A stretch of DNA of 64,000 nt. Source: Paenibacillus sp. Marseille-Q4541. GTDB taxonomy: Bacteria; Bacillota; Bacilli; Paenibacillales; Paenibacillaceae. This document shows, piece by piece, positions 50,079 through 58,388 of this stretch. Below the pieces are notes generated by a model. The model did not search any database, was not told where the DNA came from, and saw only the letters and a list, made by a program, of their open reading frames with translations. Within the stretch, counting starts at the first letter, position 1, and each line of letters starts with the position of its first letter. A program made the position numbers and the translations under genes. Where the stretch lies: contig NZ_JAGXCY010000020.1 in NCBI RefSeq assembly GCF_018310695.1, positions 26,788 through 90,787 on the forward strand, in the 5' to 3' direction.

Positions 50079-50861
50079 CTATTTTTCACTTATGATCTCA
50101 TACTTCGGCTTTGCATTGTTGAAATCCGGATTTTCTCCGCTAATCATTAAGCCCATTCCCCAATCGAAATGAGTATCAACCGTAGGAATATCCGACGCGT
50201 CCCGGTATTGGAATAATACATTTCTACGTGTTCTCTCACTTCGGTTCACGTCCGAACCGTGAATGGTCAAGTAATTGAAGAACAATACATCTCCCGCTTT
50301 GGCCGGGCATGGAGTCCCCGATGATATCGGATACTCCTTATGATTGAGATAATGTACGCCTACATGAGGCAAAACACCCTGTTGATGTGAGCCAGGAATG
50401 ACGCATAAGCAACCGTTGTCCATGTCGGCATCATCAAGATGGATACTCGCGGCAAGCATGGTATGATCGCGATGTGGAAAATACGGATAATCCTGATGCA
50501 TAGGGAACGCTGCACCGTTTGTTGGCGGCTTCACCAGCATTTTGGAATGATGCAGCTGAACGTTAGGTCCAATGATTCCATTCAATACCGCTGTCATTTG
50601 AGGATGTATAGCGGCACGCATGAAAGCGGAATCATGATAATGCACATCATGGAATCCTTTAAGCACCAACTTCTTGAGCTCTTGCGGGTCCAAAAAATCG
50701 CCTTGCCATGCATGATTCTGATCGGCTTTAGCTCGCGCCGCTCTTTGGATAATCTTATCAACGGCTTCCCGCATCTCTTCTACTTCCTTTTGATTAAAGA
50801 CCCCTTGGACCAATATATAACCGTTTTCTTTGTAAAATTGCACATCTTGTTCGGATAACAT
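50079..50861 (-). CDS. PhyH-type Fe(II)/2-oxoglutarate dioxygenase
   Basis: A 260-residue dioxygenase: iron ligands in FPMHQDYPYF (His, Asp about 139-141), distal His in LTIHGSDVNRSERTRRN with the co-substrate Arg, and CLCVIPGSHQQG. It is the most typical PhyH of the three, starting LSEQDVQFYKENGYILV. Related proteins act on ectoine, lipids or natural-product intermediates; the substrate here is unknown. Divergent from an AraC gene, third of three pairs. Confidence 0.88.
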   Translation of the reverse strand: MLSEQDVQFYKENGYILVQGVFNQKEVEEMREAVDKIIQRAARAKADQNHAWQGDFLDPQELKKLVLKGFHDVHYHDSAFMRAAIHPQMTAVLNGIIGPNVQLHHSKMLVKPPTNGAAFPMHQDYPYFPHRDHTMLAASIHLDDADMDNGCLCVIPGSHQQGVLPHVGVHYLNHKEYPISSGTPCPAKAGDVLFFNYLTIHGSDVNRSERTRRNVLFQYRDASDIPTVDTHFDWGMGLMISGENPDFNNAKPKYEIISEK

Positions 50862-50928
50862 TAATCATGCACCCTCTCGATAATAAGATGAAATTCTAGT
50901 TTAATTATAGATAGGCCAGAAGGGATCG

Positions 50929-50957
50929 TATTTGCACAGGTAAGACAACTATTTGCA
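50929..50957. promoter_or_regulatory. AraC half-sites, perfect 8-bp direct repeat 21 bp apart (pair 3)
   Basis: TATTTGCA occurs at 50929 and again at 50950, exactly 21 bases apart, in the 125-base gap between the PhyH and AraC genes. This is the classic layout of two AraC monomer sites on one face of the helix. Confidence 0.6.
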
Positions 50958-50986
50958 AAATTATGCCAAAGGAGATACATATCCAT

Positions 50987-51871
50987 ATGTACCAATGGAG
51001 CAAAAGCGAGAGCCGTCTTAATCGATATGTGGGACTTCTGGAAGGTCAAAGTCTTTCTTTTCTTATCCATTATTGGGGTGTCGTCCAGCATTTGGCATCC
51101 AATTCCATGCATAAACATTCTTTTTTTGAGGTTTGTTATGTGAATGGTGGAACAGGCGTGTATACGGAAGGAGACATAGAGTATCCCTTATATAAGGGCG
51201 TTACCATCTGTACGCGACCCAACTTGTTTCATCAGATCAAAGACGTAGACCAATTAGACCTGTTGTTCGTAGCTTTCGAAACGCTGGAGCAGCCGTCTGG
51301 AGCAGAAGCGGCCGAGAACTATACTTCGGCACTCAACCGAGGTGCTGTATGGATTGAGCATTCCAGCGAATCGCCTTCCATTCTATTATGGAAATCGTTG
51401 CTGCTGCGCTCACAACCAAATACGTCGCTGCCCGTATCTCTTCTGCCCAAGCTTGCCCATGCGCTCCTCGAGTCCTTCTCATTTCTATTAGGATCAATAA
51501 ACAACTTAGAAAGTACACCAATCTTCTCAAACTCGGCACAGCTTGTAAGGCGGGCAAAACTCTACATTAGAGATAACCTGAGTGGGCATTTATCATTACC
51601 CGAGGTTGCGAATTTTCTGAATGTATCGGAACGGCAATTGTCCCGGCTATTTGCAAGCAGCATTCATGAATCATTTTCTTCCTTAGTCCGTACCGAACGT
51701 ATCCGGGCCGCAGAACTGCTTCTCAAGCAAACAAACGATCCCATTAAACTGATTGCAGAACGAACCGGGTTCTCATCCGTCCATTATTTAACTCGTGTGT
51801 TTACTCAGGCGAAAGGCGTTCCGCCGGCTGCTTTTCGGGCTACATTGACAAGCGCACAGAATGAGGACTAA
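50987..51871 (+). CDS. AraC family transcriptional regulator
   Basis: A 294-residue regulator: N-terminal cupin part (SMHKHSFFEVCYVNGGTGVY) and double helix-turn-helix at the end (LPEVANFLNVSERQLSRLFAS; IKLIAERTGFSSVHYLTRVF). The frame is open eight codons further, but the ATG at 50987 comes after AAAGGAG while the earlier one has no site. Likely controls the divergent PhyH gene through the 21-bp-spaced TATTTGCA repeats. Confidence 0.87.
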   Translation: MYQWSKSESRLNRYVGLLEGQSLSFLIHYWGVVQHLASNSMHKHSFFEVCYVNGGTGVYTEGDIEYPLYKGVTICTRPNLFHQIKDVDQLDLLFVAFETLEQPSGAEAAENYTSALNRGAVWIEHSSESPSILLWKSLLLRSQPNTSLPVSLLPKLAHALLESFSFLLGSINNLESTPIFSNSAQLVRRAKLYIRDNLSGHLSLPEVANFLNVSERQLSRLFASSIHESFSSLVRTERIRAAELLLKQTNDPIKLIAERTGFSSVHYLTRVFTQAKGVPPAAFRATLTSAQNED

Positions 51872-51898
51872 CTCTCACGAAGAGCACATAAAAATTCA

Positions 51899-51932
51899 AA
51901 AAAGCTGCCGAAATTATATCGACAGCTTTTTG
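51899..51932. terminator. rho-independent terminator
   Basis: AAAAAGCTGCCG...CGACAGCTTTTT stem with T-run. It closes the AraC gene and marks the edge of the cassette region. Confidence 0.85.
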
Positions 51933-51957
51933 TCCTACGATCTATATAAAACGACCT

Positions 51958-52143
51958 TTATTCTTGAATCCCAATTGTTGGTGGCAGTTCTGTTGAACAT
52001 TCTAGAAGACGACGCGCAGGGGTATCAAAATTACTAACATAATCTTCTTTCCAATCTTCTATATGTATTGCACGTAGTCTTACTTTATCATCCTGCCAAA
52101 AGTAGTCACTATAATCTATTTTCAAAAAATCATCACCCATCAA
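51958..52143 (-). pseudogene. GNAT acetyltransferase, N-terminal fragment
   Basis: The 61 residues (DDFLKIDYSDYFWQDDKVRL, then RAIHIEDWKEDYVSNFDT) are the N-terminal part of a RimJ/RimL-type GNAT, after which the frame stops. Motif A and the whole acetyl-CoA site are missing. A good AAGGAGGG precedes the start. It lies at the left edge of the cassette array and is probably an old truncated cassette gene. Confidence 0.6.
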
Positions 52144-52160
52144 TTTTCCCTCCTTGATTT

Positions 52161-52215
52161 TTGCATTGATTCCGAAAATCCTCTCGGTGACCGAGGAGCG
52201 TTAGCGACGATACAG
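52161..52215 (-). repeat. degraded cassette palindrome (site m)
   Basis: TTTTGCATTGATTCCGAAAATCCTCTCGGTGACCGAGGAGCGTTAGCGACGAT is nearly the same as the right half of the next copy (52813-52954: CGGAATCCTCTCGATGACCGAGGAGCATTAGTGACGAT). The boxes themselves have decayed. Confidence 0.6.
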
Positions 52216-52234
52216 ACGGAACTTTGAAATACTC

Positions 52235-52777
52235 TCATTCTTTCTCTGTATTATCAAATCGATAAATAAGTTTATACCCGTCAAAAGTATCTCCATGCAT
52301 CTCAATATATTTCTCTTTACTATAATTTGAAATGGTCTTCCTCCAAAATTTTTGCCCTACTATATTGGTTTCAGCAGGGTTCGTAAACACCTCCCACTTC
52401 CCTTTGTATTGTTCCAACACTTTAACAGCCGCTTTCTCAGCTACTCCCTGGCCTCTATAGGGCCGAAGTAAAAAGAAATCATGAACAAAATAATCAATCC
52501 CCGCTGAACAATGAGGCGGTGTAGCAATTAGAATAAACCCCGCTGGTTTATCTTCTACTAGAATTAAATAGGGATACAAACAATCCGGCTTTTCCCACCA
52601 AATATTCTGAACTTCATATTGGTCATTCAAAGTTTTATACTCTTCACTATCTTCATAGATTCCATGGCTATTCGGATAGCTAACATAATGCTCTGACAAA
52701 TCGTACAAATACAACGGGTATAAGTTTTTAATTATATATGCATCGTTTTTATTGGTTAACAGCACTTTAATCGTCAT
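52235..52777 (-). CDS. GNAT family acetyltransferase (cassette gene)
   Basis: A 180-residue GNAT of the same subgroup as 7930-8439 and 31584-32081: LYPLYLYDLSEHYV at the start, motif A FFLLRPYRGQGVAEKAA and QKFWRKTISNYS. ATG follows AAAGGAG. First gene of the 52-64 kb cassette array, followed by a decayed site. Substrate unknown. Confidence 0.83.
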   Translation of the reverse strand: MTIKVLLTNKNDAYIIKNLYPLYLYDLSEHYVSYPNSHGIYEDSEEYKTLNDQYEVQNIWWEKPDCLYPYLILVEDKPAGFILIATPPHCSAGIDYFVHDFFLLRPYRGQGVAEKAAVKVLEQYKGKWEVFTNPAETNIVGQKFWRKTISNYSKEKYIEMHGDTFDGYKLIYRFDNTEKE

Positions 52778-52812
52778 AAGTAGTACTCCTTTGCTATTAT
52801 TCTTCGTTCTGT

Positions 52813-52954
52813 CGTATAAAGTTTATGTATTCACGAACCCTCAGTGGTTTAAGGCGCATAAGCGCCGTAAACCGTTCTGCATTCCTGACATCCGAACGGA
52901 ATCCTCTCGATGACCGAGGAGCATTAGTGACGATGCAGAAATGTAATGTTAGCT
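52813..52954 (-). repeat. cassette palindrome (site l)
   Basis: Left end CGTATAAAGTTTATGTATTCACGAAC, inner hairpin GGTTTAAGGCGCATAAGCGCC region, right end GATGCAGAAATGTAATGTTAGCTGATGTC. The right box GTTAGCTGA follows the 3' end of the next GNAT gene. Compared with the left box of the site on the other side of that gene (GTTATCTGA), 8 of 9 bases match. Confidence 0.75.
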
Positions 52955-53001
52955 GATGTCAACGACCTCTTAGAATAACCATGTACAAGTTTTTTTGTGG
53001 C

Positions 53002-53463
53002 TTATTTTAACTTTAATTTATAAATAATCTCTCCATCTTGGTTTTCTTTATCTTGATTGACAAATCCTAATTTCTCATAAAGCTTTCTAGCATGATCATT
53101 ACGTTTTTCGATTGTTAGAGAGATTTCTTCGCATTGCCTGTGCATTTCCTGAATAAATTCTAATATTCTTTGAAGAGATTGTGCTCCTAACCCAATCCCT
53201 TGATATTCCTTGTCTATTTGAAAACCACCAATCCAGAAATTATTCGTACTATTAGGTGTATAGGAAAGATAGAAAAATCCGAATGTTTTATCTTCCTTAC
53301 TCAAAATGTATGGATCAAAAGCCTCGTCCCACGGTTTTATATAAGCCCATGCTAAAGATTCAATAATAGAGGGTACAAACTTCTCTTGTGATTTAGGTAA
53401 GGATATCGAGAGAGCTTCTTCCCAATTATTTTTATTAACTGGTTCTATGCGGATTAGATTCAT
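53002..53463 (-). CDS. GNAT family acetyltransferase (cassette gene)
   Basis: A 153-residue GNAT: motif A IDKEYQGIGLGAQSLQRILE (about residues 83-102) and EKRNDHARKLYEKLGF. Layout resembles spermine/spermidine acetyltransferases of the PaiA/BltD type. ATG follows GAAAGGAATG. Between sites l and a. Confidence 0.83.
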   Translation of the reverse strand: MNLIRIEPVNKNNWEEALSISLPKSQEKFVPSIIESLAWAYIKPWDEAFDPYILSKEDKTFGFFYLSYTPNSTNNFWIGGFQIDKEYQGIGLGAQSLQRILEFIQEMHRQCEEISLTIEKRNDHARKLYEKLGFVNQDKENQDGEIIYKLKLK

Positions 53464-53507
53464 TTTTTACATTCCTTTCGATTTCCTATCACTATTTCGT
53501 TGGTTTC

Positions 53508-53671
53508 AGATAACGTTTGGTTATTCCCGAACGAGAGCCTAAAGTGAGTAACACGATCGTGCCGACAGACTTAGGCTCGCAGGTGTTGATCAGCTGCTTC
53601 CGCTTCCTAGCTTCTTATCTATTGGGAATCTCAGGGCCGTACGGCCAAGCAACGTGAATACTGTGTTATCC
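53508..53671 (-). repeat. cassette palindrome (site a)
   Basis: Left end AGATAACGTTTGGTTATTCCCGAAC, inner stem GAGCCTAAAGT...GACTTAGGCTC, right end CAACGTGAATACTGTGTTATCCGATGCC. Confidence 0.8.
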
Positions 53672-53757
53672 GATGCCTTCGACTTAGTTGGTCTACTCCA
53701 AACTTTAGCTAAAGACTTAGCATAAGTGCCCCTACAGAGTTAACATTCGACTTGGTA

Positions 53758-54120
53758 TTATTTTTGCAGTGTAGTAAGTAAATGATTTAGTTCATTTAAG
53801 TTATCTGTTTCATAGATTTCTTTTTCTGTATCGAAAACAATGTACTTCGGTAAATTTTTGATTTCATACATCTTCATTTCCGCATCACTTGGTGTATTGG
53901 TTTGATAATACCCAGCTATAATTTTTATGTTCTGATCAATCACTTGTTGAAATTCAAGGTTTTGTTTATCTGTGGTTCCTAATGCTGTAATGTAATATTT
54001 CCCCTCCACATCGGAGTACATAGTCGATGGTGTAGATGAAGGTACCGTTTCTTTTTTTAAGGTATCGCATCCTGAAAGCAGCATTATTCCTATAATACAG
54101 ATTAATTGGATTATCTTCAT
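53758..54120 (-). CDS. small lipoprotein (cassette gene)
   Basis: A 120-residue protein with signal peptide and lipobox LLSGC (Cys about 18), then a linker and a compact domain with DVEGKYYITALGTTDKQ and LPKYIVFDTEKEIY, which recalls the C-terminal strands of thioredoxin-like folds, though no CXXC is present. Anchored outside the membrane. ATG follows GGAGGGG. Between sites a and b. Confidence 0.7.
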   Translation of the reverse strand: MKIIQLICIIGIMLLSGCDTLKKETVPSSTPSTMYSDVEGKYYITALGTTDKQNLEFQQVIDQNIKIIAGYYQTNTPSDAEMKMYEIKNLPKYIVFDTEKEIYETDNLNELNHLLTTLQK

Positions 54121-54197
54121 ATAACCCCTCCTTTACTTCAGGATAAACATTCATCATGTTTACCTTTATTCTTATTCTTATATAGCTCGGAGGTTTC

Positions 54198-54317
54198 GTG
54201 TAATGTTCTTGTGTTCACGAACCCGGGAGGCTTAACTAAGCAACGCGGACGGGTCGCCAGACTTAGGCTCGAAGTTGGTTAATTGTAAAGGCCCGCAGCG
54301 AGAACATGTTGTTATCA
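54198..54317 (-). repeat. cassette palindrome (site b)
   Basis: Left end GTGTAATGTTCTTGTGTTCACGAACCC, inner stem GGAGGCTTAACTAAGC...GCCAGACTTAGGCTC, right end GCGAGAACATGTTGTTATCAGATGATC. Confidence 0.8.
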
Positions 54318-54340
54318 GATGATCACTCTTCCAATCGATA

Positions 54341-55120
54341 CTAAAAGAAGTTATATACTCCGTCTTCGAAGTACTTATATTCTTCATCCGTTATTCTTAA
54401 CTTTCCATATGCATTTAAAAATATTTCTTTATCTCTTTCATTATCGAAAGCATTATGTTTCGGTCTAATTGCTAAGGCTACATCATATCTTGGATCCCCG
54501 TATGCAGCTCCTGACCAATCAATAACTCCAACTATATTGCATTCATGAACTAATACATTATCTATTGTAAAATCGCCATGAATCAAAGTGTTATCTATTG
54601 GTTTGGGTCTTACTTCTTTCAACCGTTTAAGTAGTTCTTCTGATCCGTCTACAGCAAAGTGAGTTAGATTATATTCTGCTTTCATAAGCATTGTATCTAA
54701 CCAAGGATTATCATTCTTCAATAATTCAATAGGGCAAGAACATTCATGTATTTTTTTTAAACAAAGTCCAAAGTTAAGAATCGCTTTTTCTTTATCTTTG
54801 AGATCAGGCTCTTTCGATAGAAATTCTCTCAAACTTATTCCCTCAATATAATCCATTAAAAGCCATCTTGATTTATTTTGGGCATGATAGGAATAGGCTC
54901 TCGGAACTGGTAGTCCCGTATGGTAAAGATATTGAAGTACCTTGTATTCTTCTGATAACCAATGATTGTAGAGATCGTTTTCTGTCTTCTTGATTATGTA
55001 CTTTTTATCGTGCGTATCCAAAATAGCCACGATAGAAGTATGACCTTGCCTGGGAAGAGTAATTTTCTGGACTTTTCCTATTTGTTCTATTATCTCAATT
55101 GGGAGGTCCTGAATATTCAT
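54341..55120 (-). CDS. aminoglycoside phosphotransferase (APH) family kinase (cassette gene)
   Basis: A 259-residue kinase fold: catalytic loop LIHGDFTIDNVLV (about residues 176-188, His-Gly-Asp and Asn) and the metal-binding Asp in VIDWSGAAYGDPRYD. The pattern is that of APH-type resistance proteins, closest in style to APH(3'')/macrolide-type enzymes, but the substrate is not certain. ATG follows GAAAGGATG. Between sites b and c. A resistance-type cargo gene is typical of integron cassettes. Confidence 0.85.
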   Translation of the reverse strand: MNIQDLPIEIIEQIGKVQKITLPRQGHTSIVAILDTHDKKYIIKKTENDLYNHWLSEEYKVLQYLYHTGLPVPRAYSYHAQNKSRWLLMDYIEGISLREFLSKEPDLKDKEKAILNFGLCLKKIHECSCPIELLKNDNPWLDTMLMKAEYNLTHFAVDGSEELLKRLKEVRPKPIDNTLIHGDFTIDNVLVHECNIVGVIDWSGAAYGDPRYDVALAIRPKHNAFDNERDKEIFLNAYGKLRITDEEYKYFEDGVYNFF

Positions 55121-55149
55121 GGTTTCATCCTTTCTTGCACTTCGTGCCC

Positions 55150-55276
55150 TTTCAGATAGGGGTCGATGTGTCCGGCTGAAGTAGCTTCCCTGCCAGAAAC
55201 ACTTCCCCGAATGATCATCCCCAGCTTCTGCCGGACCGAGGGCCGAATGGACCGATGCGTGAATATATTGTTATAG
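55150..55276 (-). repeat. cassette palindrome, left part shortened (site c)
   Basis: Starts TTTCAGATAGGGGTCGATGTGTCC, keeps the GGACCGAGGGCC interior, and ends GATGCGTGAATATATTGTTATAGGATGTC. Its right box GTTATAGGA is a perfect match to the left box of site d on the other side of the DUF1569 gene. Confidence 0.75.
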
Positions 55277-55321
55277 GATGTCATCGCCTTCTTTAAAAAC
55301 CTGCAACTTCATTATTATTAG

Positions 55322-55771
55322 CTAAACGTCAAACTGTTTTAAATGATGGTCCAGGTGCTTGTAAATGCATTTCCCCCACTCTTCAGAAGTGAGTTTACCG
55401 AAAAAAGGATGTGGGTGTTTTGTGCATTTTTCAGGACCATTACTTTGAAACATTATTATTTTTTGTTTCAGTATTTCTTTTTCTATTTCAAATTCTCTTT
55501 TATCTACAATTATTAATGTTGGAATCGTGGACATATTCTTAGGAAGTGGCTTATCGTTATAAACTATCGGTTTCACAAACTTTCCTATTAATATCCCTAT
55601 CCAACTTCTTGCGGAAGTGGAGTTTCCCATTGCTATATCCTGAAAAGATGAGCAATGAGCTAGCATTTGTGCAACATCCATTTTACCCCATCGCGGTTGT
55701 GAATTTGGGCGTAATTGATCGATACGATCTAAAATTTCATTTGTATTTAATTGATTAAAAATATTTTTCAT
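55322..55771 (-). CDS. DUF1569 (DinB-like) protein (cassette gene)
   Basis: A 149-residue DinB-like helical bundle of the DUF1569 type: RWGKMDVAQMLAHCSSFQ (metal His), HPHPFFGKLTSEEWG and the end YKHLDHHLKQF with further His ligands. Its function is unknown; the fold suggests metal binding. ATG at 55771 follows GGAGGCG. Between sites c and d. Confidence 0.8.
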   Translation of the reverse strand: MKNIFNQLNTNEILDRIDQLRPNSQPRWGKMDVAQMLAHCSSFQDIAMGNSTSARSWIGILIGKFVKPIVYNDKPLPKNMSTIPTLIIVDKREFEIEKEILKQKIIMFQSNGPEKCTKHPHPFFGKLTSEEWGKCIYKHLDHHLKQFDV

Positions 55772-55839
55772 TGGAACAACGCCTCCGTTATATAAAATCA
55801 ATTATGAATTTATTAGTTTTGATTTCTTGCGCTGATTTC

Positions 55840-55916
55840 CTATAACGTCTTATCCACGAACTTCACAAAAACCACATCATAAGATATAACTAAGAAGTTC
55901 GTGAATACTTATTAAT
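55840..55916 (-). repeat. short cassette palindrome (site d)
   Basis: The smallest copy, only 77 bases: CTATAACGTCTTATCCACGAACTTC ... GAAGTTCGTGAATACTTATTAATA. The long perfect arm GAACTTC / GAAGTTC makes the stem very clear. Its left box (complement GTTATAGGA) matches the box of site c. From here to 56175 no gene was seen. Confidence 0.75.
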
Positions 55917-56175
55917 ATGTATAGTCTCCCACTCAAAACCTTTCATATCCAATCAATTGCATCTATCTTCTTACACCCTACACATAACTGGTTATTTATC
56001 CCTATCATACTATAATCTTATATACTTAGATCATGATATTTAAATGTCATTTTTATGTGCTACTTCTCTTCCTATATCCTATCCTCTTTTGTAAAACACT
56101 AGTGAAACTACCTTCCCGTTCCCTACGTACTCAATCAGAGAAATGACCCGCTTCGCGAAAGGAGCTCCCCTAAGC

Positions 56176-56907
56176 ATGATTAAAAAATGGATCGGCTCAA
56201 AACCGTTCAAACTCTCCACTATTTTGACCATAGCTGTCTTAGTGGTCATCAGTGTTCTGTTGATCTCCTTTGCGAGTTCGTACTTCTCTCAATCTGTTTT
56301 CTATGTAAACGGTGAAAAGTACACGAAAGCGAACGAACAATCCAACCTTATTACTTATCAATCAATAAACGGACCTCCGATAGAGGTACTCCCTAAAGAT
56401 GATACACCCGTTGTACGCATTAATGATGAAGACTATGCAATTTCCAGATCGGAAGATATAAATGGACCCATATTCCATGTGAGTTATCCAAATGGGAAGA
56501 AGTACAAAGTGATAAACCAATCCGGTACCATGTTCAGTTACGATGAGAACGGTGAGATGGTATCTTTCATATCCATTTATGCCTATGATGGCAATGGTAC
56601 AAGACTCATGAACAATGCTGAGGAAAAAGAAGAGGAATTGTACTACCCTGGTTCATTAGTTGAAGCAGCTTACCCGGAATACCACGAGAAACAAGGAACC
56701 CCTCTTATATACTGGACGGCTGTATTTCTACTGGTGTTAGGTTGGTGCCAATTTCGGTACGAGAAATTCCAGAACTTCTTGTTTTTTATTCATCCTCGCT
56801 ATTCATGGCAAGATGATGAACCTAATGACTTTCATTATTTCTTGTGCAAGTGTTGTGGAATATTACTCATGGTATCGGCCCTTCCGGTATTTCTTAAATC
56901 ATTGTAA
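56176..56907 (+). CDS. membrane-anchored protein, unknown
   Basis: A 243-residue protein. A single membrane segment near residues 18-40 is followed by an extracellular domain of about 130 residues with VFYVNGEKYTKA and GKKYKVINQSGTMFSYDENGEM (beta-rich), then a hydrophobic segment near 178-200 and a C-terminal one near 225-243. Topology is N-in with a surface domain. ATG at 56176 follows GGAG. It is on the plus strand, opposite to the cassette genes, and has no palindromes of its own, so it and the next gene interrupt the array. No family recognised. Confidence 0.6.
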   Translation: MIKKWIGSKPFKLSTILTIAVLVVISVLLISFASSYFSQSVFYVNGEKYTKANEQSNLITYQSINGPPIEVLPKDDTPVVRINDEDYAISRSEDINGPIFHVSYPNGKKYKVINQSGTMFSYDENGEMVSFISIYAYDGNGTRLMNNAEEKEEELYYPGSLVEAAYPEYHEKQGTPLIYWTAVFLLVLGWCQFRYEKFQNFLFFIHPRYSWQDDEPNDFHYFLCKCCGILLMVSALPVFLKSL

Positions 56908-56977
56908 ACTCTTCGCCCATCTCATAAAAAACCTGTTATTATTTTTCTTTCTCAAACTATTTCAAGCTAAAACACGA

Positions 56978-57014
56978 AGAAACCCTAATCCTTTCGAAAA
57001 GGTCAGGGTTTCTC
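56978..57014. terminator. bidirectional rho-independent terminator
   Basis: AGAAACCCT / AGGGTTTCT plus inner AATCCTTT/AAAAGGT pairing between two convergent membrane protein genes. Confidence 0.8.
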
Positions 57015-57060
57015 TATATTCTGAGCGACATTTACGGCTCATTTTATCTTCTGATTTCTT

Positions 57061-57789
57061 TTAATAGACGAGCCAAGAAATAATGATAAATTGCACTGCC
57101 CCGATAATCTCCATAATGCCTACCTTCATCGGACGCATCGTTGTTCCAGAGAATAGGAACGTGCGAATCAGCGGGAATACATAAGGCAAGATCATCCACG
57201 GTTGCCCTAATAGAATAGGTACAATAAGAATAAGGATGTGATAGATCTGACTCGCTTTTTTCCAAGCAGGGTTGTTCTTCTCACGAAATACCGTCTTAAC
57301 AAAGAATGCTGTTCCCATGAAATAGATCAGATTATAGAGAACAATCATCAGCATTTCGAGATTCCATCCTCCGTCACCATACAAATAGGATGCAGCCCCG
57401 CCTAGTGAAAAAATAAGAATGGCACAAAAATCATTGAATATAGCCCTTTCGGATTTACGTTTTACATGCCATATGTTCAGGCTCAATAATATGATGAGCG
57501 GAATCCCAAAATAGAACAATTGCGGTTGGACGATAAGCGGATATACGATTGCGGCCAAACCAATCAGCCCGTAAATAACTGAGAATTTCAATAGATGATT
57601 GCGTTGCTTTTTTCTTTTTAGTGCTTGTAATAATGGATATGATGCCAGATATAAAAATAACCATGCTATAAATAACAGAATGTGGCTCCAGCGTGGTGAT
57701 CCCGCCAGCACTCCAAATAAGTAAGGTACACTGACCATAGCCCATCCCCCATGTTCATGAGGAAGCACGATTTTCTTCTTGTTGCTCAT
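57061..57789 (-). CDS. YwiC-like membrane protein
   Basis: A 242-residue multi-pass protein beginning with the YwiC-family signature PHEHGGWAMVSVPYLFGVLAG and having about eight hydrophobic segments. Function unknown in any organism I know. ATG follows GTGGAGG. It interrupts the cassette array together with the preceding plus-strand gene. The sequence before it (57790-57945) holds nothing recognisable. Confidence 0.8.
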   Translation of the reverse strand: MSNKKKIVLPHEHGGWAMVSVPYLFGVLAGSPRWSHILLFIAWLFLYLASYPLLQALKRKKQRNHLLKFSVIYGLIGLAAIVYPLIVQPQLFYFGIPLIILLSLNIWHVKRKSERAIFNDFCAILIFSLGGAASYLYGDGGWNLEMLMIVLYNLIYFMGTAFFVKTVFREKNNPAWKKASQIYHILILIVPILLGQPWMILPYVFPLIRTFLFSGTTMRPMKVGIMEIIGAVQFIIISWLVY

Positions 57790-57944
57790 TACTTAAAAAT
57801 CCTCCACTTCAGACCAGTAACTAATAGATTGGATAAACAACTGACTCCATTTTTCGATGAGCCATTGATAACCCTTCTCAATTAATTATATCATCCGACA
57901 TCAAGCAGGTCGTACATAGAATTGTGAACAATATTTTAATTTCA

Positions 57945-58045
57945 CTCCTGGGTCCAACGGACTTAGCCAGTGCAGGGTTGTATGCCTGATTTTACTTCTC
58001 AGACTATCTTCGGGCAAATTTCATAATAATGATACAAGTAGTATG
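57945..58045 (-). repeat. degraded cassette palindrome
   Basis: CTGGGTCCAACGGACTTAGCCAGTGCAGGGTTGTATGCCTGA lines up with CTGGGTCCGACAGACCTAGCCTCGTAGGGTTGTGAGCTGA of site f (58925-59076). Outer boxes are lost. The tandem of this and site e suggests two neighbouring sites whose cassette gene between them was deleted. Confidence 0.5.
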
Positions 58046-58090
58046 TCATGTTATGTTCCTTTAGGTTTATATTATTTTTCCGGAGATTTC

Positions 58091-58286
58091 TTCTAACGTT
58101 TCTGTATTCATGACGTCTCAGCAACTTAAGGCAGCGAAGCTACCAGGTGCGCAACAGCGTACTTCATCGATAGGATGTGTCCAGCTGATTCGGCTTCCCT
58201 ACTACTGAAGATTCTTCTCCGAATTTACTTCTAACTTCTCCCGGACAGAGGACCGAACAGCCCGAAGCGTGAATATCTTGTTATAT
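58091..58286 (-). repeat. cassette palindrome (site e)
   Basis: The longest copy (196 bases): TTCTAACGTTTCTGTATTCATGACG at left, GAAGCGTGAATATCTTGTTATATGACGC at right, with GGATGTGTCC and GGACAGAGGACC inside. Its right box GTTATATGAC matches 9 of 10 bases with the left box of site f across the VOC gene. Confidence 0.8.
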
Positions 58287-58388
58287 GACGCACCCGACTT
58301 CTTCGAGTTACTTTCAATCTGCTTTTGTTTCAATTTCCACTCTATTAATGTGTATTTTCGGTAAAGGATTTTATAAACCGTTACATAC

